A stretch of 64,000 nucleotides of DNA from the NCBI GenBank assembly GCA_032622095.1, contig CP136061.1:20772991-20836990 (forward strand), in the 5' to 3' direction. How positions within the stretch are numbered: position 1 is the first letter of the stretch; each line of letters starts with the position of its first letter. The position numbers and the translations under genes are program-made. This document shows, piece after piece, positions 41,401 through 53,400 of the stretch. Origin of the DNA: Siphonodentalium dalli. Taxonomy: Eukaryota > Mollusca > Scaphopoda > Gadilida > Siphonodentaliidae. Under the pieces are notes generated by a model. The model was given only the letters and a program-made list of their open reading frames with translations. It did no database searches and had not been told where the DNA came from.

Positions 41401-44400
41401 TCTCTCTGAATAGGCACCTTATGTCGCGGGGGAGGGGGTATGGGTATTAGAATCTATTCAGTTTTCGGTAATTATGTTTCGTATATCATTGAAGCCATTT
41501 TGGTGCATCATTACTCTAGTGAGAAGTTATCACTGGTCAATTGCGTCACATCGAACTAGAGTGCTCAGTCAGCAGCGACACTCCATTTCTGTGATGATCA
41601 AAATAAAAGATACCGCGCCTACACGTGCATACATATGGTTCAGTTCAGGTCATGGAGTTCACCGCCCGTGCATGACTGATGGCAGTGGCATTGTTAAAGG
41701 AACAATGCAATAAGGCTTTTAGATTACGTGATAATATGGCCGTCAGGGTTGGGGCGATTACATGACAATGTAATCGATTACGATTACAATTACCTTTGAT
41801 TTACATGATTACGATTACGATTACTGATTACATTTTTTCCAATGTAATCGATTACGATTACAATTACTTTAGTAAATGTAATCGATTACTTTTTGATTAC
41901 ATCTGATTACAATTGTTAGTTTCCAACCATTTTGATCGCATAGGAATACATAATTAAATAATTCAAATTAACATTACAAATTTGATTGAATAAAGACATC
42001 ACTGCATAACATGGAAACAAGAAACGACTGAAACTATAGAAAGATGAAAGCAATAAAATAAACATATAAACTTTTTTACATTTACATGTATTGGAAAGGT
42101 TTCATCATGAAGTTATGCACCAATTTATAGGGAATACATTATGTTTTATGTGTATTTATTTATGTAAATATATTTTAATATATTTTAAATTTTCTTACAT
42201 GTATTCAAACTAACGCATAATATTTATGAAAATATCACCAGAAACAATTATAAATTATTTGCATGTTCTGTTAGATTCAATACCCAACACAATGAAGATA
42301 ACACTAAGATTTATTTGATGATCATCCATTGTTAATCCTGATGAGGATTAAATGAGGCTTAACTCCATGAGTGCAGTAAATGACAAACCAGCTAATTAGG
42401 TCTACCGATGTACATCACACCTGCTTTGTTCAGTTAATTAGCCCTATTGTACCAGTTTGACTCTACAGCCATTGTCTGCAGCAGTCCCAATTCAATTTAA
42501 TCATAATTGAAGTTGGCTAGCCTATTTATTCATATTGGAACATTTCACTGTCTGTATCACAAGTTTGTTGCCATTCATGTTGTATTCAACAATTGTGTGT
42601 TGTTATCTCTGTCCACTGCCAGAATATACATACACACTGTACCACTAACATAACACATGACATAATTGTACTAACTTTCTAATATGTTGTTTGTATCTTT
42701 ACACACTCCACAGTATGATACTATGAGTATCCAATAGCCATCCATATGGATATTTTAGTAAAAGTAATCAAAAAGTAATCAAAATGTAATCATGATTGCA
42801 GGTACATTTGAAAGTAATCGATTACGATTACGATTACTTGTAATCAAGAAATGTCATGATTACTGATTACAGACGATTACTCCAAATTTTGTAATCGATT
42901 ACTTTGATTACGATTACTGATTACGATTACCCCAACCCTGATGGCCGTGCAATGGCACTGCCGTCATGATAGCACATAGGTAGTGCTTTTTTCCCCGACT
43001 AATCGACTAGAAGATTTTGGGATCGACTAATTTAATAATCGCGTCGACTTCGACTAGTCGTTAATTGTTTCAACATTAAGCATATTTAATAAAAAAAAAA
43101 TTCCCATATTCCCATTGTAGTCGAGAAATGTCTGTTAGATACATACACTGTTTACCTGGGGACTGATTCCAATGTGTTTGCTCTAAAGGCAAAATGTGGA
43201 CTGATTTTAACATCTCTGTGGAAATGGATACCCTGTGCTGTAACTGAGCTTCACATTAAAGGGACCCAAGGCAATCACAATAAATAAAGGTGCAAAAATT
43301 ATCAAAGTCTCTAAAAACATCCCCATGAAGAACATGGAGACAAAGATAAACTTTGTTCTTATATTCATTATTAATGGTTCTCATATAAAAAAAATTTGTG
43401 TGTTGAAACCATTGTTATATAAACAAATCTTGTAACACTAAGCATGTGGTATATGAAATATGATGCTTGAAGTTGATGTCGTTTTAGGATGATGAATATT
43501 TACCTATCGACATCCCGGAGTCCAGACAAACACAGCTGTATATAGTACTCAATCTGGTGGCTCTGATAGAAAGTCAGCTGGTATGGACCATTCCTGAAAC
43601 AAAAATGTGCACAATACGACTAAATTTATCAAGAAAGTTAAATAATGAACTAAGTATATATGTCTGAAAAGTTTCTTGAAAAACCAAAGTATAATTTCCA
43701 TGGACAGTTTTTACCAGATCTCAATCGAGGCTTTGAATATTTTCGACACCACATATGAGGTATCTTTTATTCAAGTTACAATATCTTGATCAAGAACAAA
43801 TATCTTTGTGGTGACCTAAATTGAACAGTTTTGTAATATGTGGTAATATACGTCATAAACATATATTTGGGAATTTGCAAACAATATCCATACATCTAAT
43901 ATACTACGATGACCTTTAACTATATTTATCGGGAGCTACATGTATATATTCTCATCCAATGCACACTACGATGACCTTTAACTATATTTATCGGGAACTA
44001 CAGGTATATATACTCATCCAATGCATGCTACGATGACCTTTATCTATATTTGTGTAACTATGGGTGTGTAACTTCTCTGTATACTCAATATATACAAGTA
44101 TATACCTTATACTATTATCGCATAATTAAAACTTCACATAACCGATGAATAATCAACCGTTCTACTATCCTAACTGTTTTTGTTGACTTTTAGATAGCCG
44201 TGGGTTCACGCCTTCCGGTTACCAGTCGATGCATCACGTGGGTTTTTATCTGCCTGTTTTTATCGGTGTGTCGGTGTGGTGCTTGCGGACCTTGCCAATA
44301 AGTTATCATTCCTGACATCCCCTTTGGCATAATTGCCATAAACCATAAAACAAATATCTTTGTGGTGACCTAAATTGAACAGTTTTGTAATTTCCCCCAG

Positions 44401-47400
44401 CACATTTTGTATTTAATTAATATTGTACTTAGTTTAAGCTTCCTATAAAAGACATATAATGATAGAGGTCCAGGCAGTAGAATCAGCAATATAAGCATAC
44501 TTTATAACCAACCTAATTATTATGATAATACATCGCATACTTCTTAACCAACCTCACTATTATGTTCATACATCACATACTTTATAACCAACCTAATTAT
44601 TATGTTCATACATCATTTTTGTTTTGGAATAAAGTATATCTAACCTTTCATCATGGGAGCTGCGCTGGTGCAGCATTAACGATCCCATGCCAGGGCATTC
44701 TCTTATATACGCGAGTCTCCCATGGGGAGCCTAACATATATAAGAGAATGCACTGGCTTACAAGGTCAAGGTAAATATTGTTAGGCCAATATATTCTCTT
44801 AAGTATGAGAGGCCCAATGTATTCTCTTATATGAGGGGCTCCCTATGGGAGACTCGCATATATAAAAGAATGCACTGGCACAGGGTATCATAAAATTTCT
44901 GGAAGCTCCAGTCATTGAAGGGTTAAGCTAATTAGTAGTGCACATATCGTACCTTCCGATAAATGACCTATAAGGATAGAGATCTCGAGCTGTGAAGTCT
45001 CTGGGTTCTAGAGGTTCCGGTACAGCGAGGTACATGGCAGCCAGTCCTGGTCTCTGTATGTTACTCACAGCTGGTAAGGCTGTGTGAAGGTTGTTGACCA
45101 AAGACTGCAAATATAAGAGTATAAATGAAACTGTTGTAAGTAAAAAAAATGGTCTTGGTATGTTAATTAAAGCTGGCAATTAAGGCTGTATGTATATGAA
45201 TTGTAACTTGAATAAAAAATATTTAAAAAAATAAATTAAGGCTGTATGTAGATTGTTGGTCAAAGATTAAAAAAAGTAAAAAAAAAAACCGGCTCCTTGA
45301 CCACATTGTGATAGTTACAGTTATGCCCTGTGCCAATGCATTCTCTTATATATGCGAGTCGACCATAGGTCGCCTCGCATATATAAGAGAATGCATTGGC
45401 CTAAAAAAAATCTTTTTTTAACACTTTTTACCATTTTTTCTTACATTCTTTAACAATTTTATAATTTTTAATGTGTTAAGCCAATGCATTCTCTTATATA
45501 TGCGAGGCGACCTATGGTCGACTCACATATATAAGAGAATGCATTGGCACAGGGCCGTTCTGTTGGGTAAAGGGTTAATAGTTGCAGGCCTGCAGACTTA
45601 AAATTATGTGTAACCTATATTTCGTTCACTTGGTTTGTGCTTAGGTAAACTATACAATAGGTTAGCAGAAGAGTTACTCAAACAGTTATTATCACCACAA
45701 CTGGTATTATGGCTAACTCATTAAACTACTGTAATAATTATGAATGTCTCATTTTGGGACTTGCTTGAGCAAAAATTAAGGTGAGAATCAGTTATTGCGA
45801 GACCTATATAACACTTTGGCAAGATATGTTCTTTTTTCATGGCATTTTCATTTTAGATAATCTCCAGGCGAACTGAATGGTCGTTTGCCTCAAATTTGTA
45901 GGTCTGTGATTGCAACAATTTAAATATTTGGTCCAGTTTATATTTTGCAATATATGATTATCTATTAGCCTTTCAGAGTCTAAGTCAATTCTTGGGTGTT
46001 TGGTGATTCTTGAAGTTAGATTGGTCGGGTTTAATGTTATTTCAGTTGCTATCTGTCACAGTGTTGTCAGTTTTATAAGTGAAGGAGGAAAGACAACACA
46101 GATGGTTTATTTCACTTCAATTAGAAACCAAATATAATATATAGGTGCCATAACTTCAGTGTTTCTCAATAAAGTACAAACACATGGTATTTAACCCTGC
46201 CATGACTGGAGCTTGCTGAATTTTTGCGAAAACCCTTCCCAATGCATTCTCTTATATAAGTGAGTCACCCATAGGGCGCCTCGTATATATAATAGAATGC
46301 ATTGGCCTAACAATATTTACCTTGATCTTGTAAGCCAGTGCATTCTCTTATATATGCGAGGTTCCCTATGGGAGACATGCATATATAAGTGAATGCACTG
46401 GCACAGGATCTTTAATGCTGCACCAGCGCAGCTCCCAACATCAAAGGGTTAATGACATGATCGGGGAATCGAAACACTTGCCTTGAATGCGTCGACATTC
46501 CCTGTGGACAGGAATGTCTCAGAAACACTATGACGAACTGCAGAATCAAACTCAAGGAACATGACATTTCTTCTGGCAGTTAAAAGTCGACCTATGGTTT
46601 CGGGACTCGCAGAATCCAGCATTCCAGATATATGCTTCTGAATTTCCCTGAGTTCAGCACCTGTAGAAATGTTATATATGTGTATGTGTTTTATATATTA
46701 AATAATCATATATAGAATAATTTTTTTGAAAATATTGACTAACAATTTGGTTTTGCTAGAACATTGTTGATTTTACCCAAAGGGAATACTCAACATATTT
46801 AAGGGCACCCAAACTATTGACAACAATGTACAGTTATGTGATTTCAGAAATGTAACACTGCATATGTAAATTATTAATCTTTATCCAGTTCTATGATTAA
46901 CAATCTTTTTTGAGATAAACATACAAACAATTAATTAATCGATCAACTAGAGAACAAAGGTTTCATATATATTTCTAATTATTTTACCTTTATCCAAAGC
47001 TATCTGTATTGTCGATGGAATTGTTTAAGGGAAAATCATGTTTCCTTGATGATGTTACGCTGTATAAACAATTGTGCCAAATCAGAAACATATAAATTGC
47101 TTCGCCTACACCTTGAAATACTGGGCATTAACCCGAAAAAAAATTATTTGAGTCTCGGACAATTTTTTTTTCTATATCAATAAGGAAGGGAGGGAGGACT
47201 GTTTTTATATTTAGTGCACTTTGTAAGCATGGACTATGATAGCTTCCCCTGTCTAGTAATAGTCAGAAAATGTAGAGGGAACTTTGTTGTGCATATACAC
47301 TCATTTAATCTGATATAAAAATTAAATTGTGCTACCAGTATATGACACAGGGATTACCCCTGGCCATTCACAATTGTTATTGTTGTCTGTAAATTGACAC

Positions 47401-50400
47401 TTCTCCATAAAAGCAATTGAACCTAAAATTACTCCAATGTCTTTCAATTGTTCTGGAGTTACAATTAGAATTAGAATTAACATTCTTACCAACTCCTTCA
47501 GTTCCTCCCCAATCTGCTGAAACAAATTCCATCCGACGAGATCCAAGCCGGGCATGTGAACTTCCAAGTCTGGCATGGGCACAAAGATACTGTAACATGT
47601 CATGAAGTGCCGACACAATAACGAGGGTGCTGGAGAGGGCTCGTAAACATGCATCATCATCCAGAGCCTTAAACATGATTAATGTCTCCGAGTGGTGTGG
47701 TATAAACCATATGTTCAGCACATATCGGCCATCTTCTGACAAAATCCTGCGTGGACGTCTCTTCAGGGCTCTGAAATATATCAATAAGAGACTTCAATAC
47801 GAGGCTGACAAAAGCACAGACTACCAACGACTTCGCATTAATCAGTGCGGAACAAATACGAGGAAATCCCATTTATCTTCTTAATATCAGTTTCAGCCAG
47901 TCACAGGCCTTAAAATATGGTGCTGGATATTTGCAGAATGAGGTCCCCAGAGGGTAAATTAGTGACGTTACCCCACACAATGGACTAGCGTAACCATATT
48001 CATCCCCTGGGGACCTCATTCTGCATGGCCTCATCCGGTATGGAAGACCTGGACTTAGATTTAAGTTCCCAGATGGTGAAGATAGTGATGTGCCCCTATT
48101 GGGCACCCCAATTATGCATTATTACGTCTGCCAATTTGGAGATATAGAGACACTAAACTAAATAGAAAAAGAAACTTTCTAAAGAAACTAAAAAAACTAG
48201 TTAATTTTGTGACAAAGATACTTTCCAGAGATGATGAGGTCATAACAGAATGAGGTTCCCAGAGGGAGAATTTAGTGATGCCAGTGATGGACATTCAATT
48301 GGAGATTGACGGAAAGATATTTCACAATTCTGTTGAACGGTACGTCACGGGAATGTGCATACACTCTATTAGATGCATTTTCTTCTCATTATTTGATTGT
48401 GTTTGCTCAGTTTTGACTTGAAGTGACAGTTCTAATGTCATTTGCGAAAGTTCAGGTCAAAGACCTTTAATAAAACCCCTGTTTTATAGCTGAGAAAGCT
48501 GTGATAGCATAATTCTGCAATAGTCCATCTCCTATTCCGTGTTTTGAATCGATGTGGAATTCCCCACTAGTGACGTTGGAAGATTTTATTTACTGAGCAC
48601 GGAAATTGTATATATTGTTATATTTTGAAGAAATGATGTCTTTGATTGTCGATCCACTGTTTACAAAAGATGACAACGTGTTTTATTTAATAGATAATTA
48701 TTACATAGAGATAAAAACGGGACACATAACTAAATCTTATCATTTCGGCAAGTAAGATTATTTGATATTCGATTCGATATATTTGATTCTTTTTCATATG
48801 TTTTGAGAGCTATTCGGTTCGAATTTCGATTCGATCAAAAACCCACTATTCGCAGGGGCCCAAGGCACAATTTCAGGAATAATTTGACATAATCTACTGA
48901 TAGTTAAGCTGGAGGTATAAGATATTTTTGCTAATGATTTTACTTATTTGTCATTTTGAGAATATTTCACTTTTGTTTGAATAGAAGATAAGACTTACCT
49001 CGGATCAGGTTCCATTCCATCTAAAGTATCATCCTCCGTTTTCTTTTCATTTTGCTCTCCAAGCATAAAGTACGTGTCTCTGTAATTAAAAATTAATAAG
49101 TACATGGAAGGAGAGCTTTATTTAGAAAATTCTTTGTTGGAAAAGAAGTTTAAGGGAGGGAAAATCTAATCACACCTATCGATCAAGCTTGATTACCTGT
49201 CAATCAAGAATAATTTTTATCCATTCTTATTGCCTTTTATGGCACATCTACAGAGGGTTGCTAACCTATGTCCAACTAAGGCTGCAGAGGTACTCTACTT
49301 TGAGAAACACTTCTTCATGCCATCTATGTAACTTCGGCTAATTTAATTCTAACAGAATAGTATGTGTCCTTAATGGCTAAACACTGATATAACAAGAGTA
49401 GGAACCATCACTAGTGCATGGCAAAATATGCCTGTGGTAATTTCAACAAAGGGCCATAACTCTGGTAAAGCGGAACCCAAATTCGAACTTGACCAGTATT
49501 TTGGGGTAGCAAACTCACATACCAAATTTCATTCCATTCAGTTCAGACTTTAATACTAAAGTTATGATCTGGAAACGAAAATTCTGTGCAAATTCCAACA
49601 AAAAGGGCCATAACTCTGTGAAAATTGGTGGGCAGAATCTTAATTGAAACTTGAGCTGTATTGTGTGTTATTAACCCACATACCAAATCTAAATCTATTC
49701 AATAAAGACTATCTAAAGTTATTATCTGGAAACCAAAAGAAAATGGACAATAGATGGATGGCACACCCAATAACATAATACATCCCTTTTTTTTTTAAAC
49801 GGCTATATAAAAATCATCCCTTGCATCGAGACAATTGAGAATTCTATAGTTTTGAGTACACAGATAGACAAAGGGTCACTACATAATGAGAATGGCATTG
49901 CCTCAGTCTGACAATTGTGATATAAATAATAGCAGAATTACCTGACATTCGGAAAGTCATCCAGCAAATTGATTATACTGTTGTGATAATAGATGATTTG
50001 CCCTCTCATAGAATACTGCGCAATTCTTGAATTATACCGTTCACAGAATAATGATACCATTTTTCTGAAATGAGATAATAGTAATGCGATAAGCATCAAC
50101 AAACCGCTAACAGATAATTCAAATTAAATGTTATTCCATGGCTTTAGAATTTTTGAAACTCGAATTAATTGTTTAACTATACAGGTAATATACATGCTTT
50201 TTGTCTTTGTTGTTTCCTTTGGTACTTATTACATTAGAGATTAATATTATTAACCATAAGGTGTCTGACCTGTTTGTGCCCTCTGAATATAATGGCCTTA
50301 GTAGGAACATCCAGTTATATTCTGTATTTCGCCGGTGTTGGTCTCGATATATTGGTCAGTATCTGAGACTTGTTTGACATGGTATGATAGGTCAGATGTT

Positions 50401-53400
50401 GTGTTCTCCTTCATTTATGGCGGCTTTGTATAAAGGTAGCCTAATTTGTGTTGGGGGATATTGACCTTCACATGTGGAAGTTTATTGTGTGTCTGGACGA
50501 GAACGGTTAGTCATCATTTTTTGCCATACACCTAAAAGCCGGTATTTGTGTTAGGTTCACCTTTGTCGGATTGTTCGACTTCTGTTTCTGAGATGAGCCA
50601 TACATCTCTGGAGGATGATGTGGGTGTAATGTATGTAGCCATATACTAAGTAGTTGGGGTGATTAATTACAAGATTATATATACCGTACCGGCCGGTGGA
50701 TAAATCGCATCGTTGGATAAGTCGCATTGAATTTTGAAGCTTAAAAGGTTGCCTTTTGGCTCTTTCTGTTGTATACGTCGCACCTATTCCAGTGACTTGT
50801 AAGGGAACATCAAAATGACAGATTGACCTGGATTTAGAGTTATTTAGAGCAGAGGAAGCATTTTTTTTTAAATAGAATTTATCACAGACGTAAAAATGAA
50901 CGAACATTCCACCAATGCTTCCGGTATTCCCAATGTGATTTGGGGGAATTCCCAAGCAGGGGAGATAACATTGGTTCATTTTCATTAGGAGTGTGTGGGA
51001 ACATGGATTATAAAACTTATTATTTTGACTTGAATGATGTTTGGACTAACTAACACCAAACTCTCGTTCTGCGGGCCGATTACCATGTTCATTTGCGAAG
51101 TTTATCACTTTCAACTTGTATGAACTTTCGTAACTTAGATGTTTCCTTTTGATGCCACGTTTATCCATTTTTAATTCGAAGAAAACTGATAGGTATAATG
51201 AAGCACGATGTCGTTTGAATAGTTTTAAGGTATGAGGAAAGACACAAAATATCCTATCATTTATAGGAATTTAAAACTGAGACTCGGCTTACTGTTGTTT
51301 TAGGATAATGGCCTCGTTAATTTAGTTGTCGCCTAATTGACGCGAAGCATGAATAAAAACGCTTTGGGCTAATAGTGATGCAATGCACTCTTCAGTATTA
51401 AGTGTCAACTACTCAACGTGGGGATTAAATGTTATGCGTACTCGGTGTTAATGTACTTTCATTATCGTTACAGGATACTGAGGGCGTTACTATCAACCAT
51501 CTAGGTAACTAACAATGGTAGCATCTACACAACAGTGGTGCGACTTGTGAAAGTTCTGTTGGAAACAGAGGCACAGTGACTGTTTGTTGTAATGGCTCAG
51601 CAACTAAAAACGCCCCCAGTATTGGAGGATGAGGACAGTTATATGGAATGGAGCACAGACATAAAAATATGGCAGTTATACACAGAGTTAGATAAGAAAA
51701 AGCAGGGACCGGCTTTGTATCTGACATTGACAGGACGTTCTCGCGATTGTGTACGTGATTTGACTGCGGAGCAGATTGGGTCTGATGATGGTGTTAAGAA
51801 CATAACACAGAAGCTTGATTCATTGTACTTGAAGGACGTGAACACTCGGGCATATATCGCATTCAAAGAGTTTTACGATTATCGCCGACCCTCTGGTGTG
51901 AGTGTAACAGACTTCATCGTCAAATTTGAATATCTTTATCATAAACTGCAACAGTTTGAAATGAAACTACCTGAAGGTGTTCAAGCATTCTTCCTTCTCA
52001 ACGCTGTGAATGTATCTGAGGACAATGAGAAATTAGCACGAGCTACAATAGGTGAATTGACTTACGCAAATATGAAAGAAAAGATCAGAAAAATATTCGG
52101 TGATCCAGGAGCGTCTGAAGGTGGCAATGTTCCCAGCGTTAAAAGTGAACCTGTGTTTGCAGCTGAACATGTGCATCAATCTACTGGTTATTCTCGTAAC
52201 ATGAGAAGTAGAGGACGAGGATTCTATAACGGTGGAAGAGGTCGAGGAGGACGAGGATACTATAGTGGTGAGAGATCAGGAGCTAATGTCGGTAATAAGA
52301 CATATAGTTCAAATCCGATGGATAAAGATGGTAAAGTACTGCGTTGTTTCAACTGTGATTCAACTAAACATCTTTCAAAGAGTTGTCCGCATCCGAAGGA
52401 GAGACGTTCTACGAATGAAAGTACAAAGGAAGTACATATAACTTTATTTAACTCTAAACCAGATCGTGCAATGTCTATTCTGGTACAAGAAACTCTTGGC
52501 ATGGCAGTACTTGATAGCGCATGCACCAAGACAGTTACTGGAGAAGTATGGTTCGATTTATTCATGGACACACTAAATGACAATGAAAAGGAAAAAGTTG
52601 TCACATTACCATCAAGTACAAATTTCAGATTCGGTGATGGTGTTGAAGTGACCTCTAGAAAGATTGTCAAATTCCCAGCTTGTATTGGAGGAACAAATGT
52701 AACAATTGAGGCAAATGTGGTCTCAAATGAGATACCCTTGTTGCTCAGTGGAGCGTCGATGAGACGAGCAAAGATGGTATTGGATTTTCATTCTGATGTG
52801 GCGGAGGTCTTTGGAAATGAAGTAAAATTAAAGTGCACAACTTCAGGACACTATTGTCTACCAATAACTGGTTTTCTTCTTGACAATGTTGACAGAACAA
52901 ATTCTATCATTCTTCACACAGTGGACATTAAAAAACAGACTCGTAGTGAGAAGTTGAAAAAGGCTGTCAAGTTGCACAGACAATTCTCCCATGCTTCTAA
53001 GGAGAAATTGTGTAAGTTAGTGAAGGACAGCAAAGACTTTGATGATGAAGAATTTCTAGAAGTAATACGTGAGTGTTGCGATTCTTGCGAGGTGTGTGAG
53101 AAATTCAAGCGACAGCCGTTGCGTCCTGTTGTTGGCTTGCCTTTGGCGGATAATTTCAACCAGGTTGTGTGCATGGACTTAAAAGAACATATACACAATC
53201 AATCGTGGATTCTTCATTTAATTGATGCTGCCACAAGGTACTCTGCTGCGTGTTTGATTACAACAAAACATCGCGATGAAATTATTCGCAAGATACATCA
53301 GATATGGATTCCGTATTTTGGATGTCCGAAGAAGTTTCTTTCTGATAATGGAGGAGAGTTTTCAAATGATTGCTACCGAGAAATGAATGAAAAATTCAAT

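Noticed and set aside
50557-50985. 142-codon minus-strand ORF crossing the TIR
   Set aside because: It reads through the inverted repeat and flanking DNA, so it cannot be a single gene of the element.
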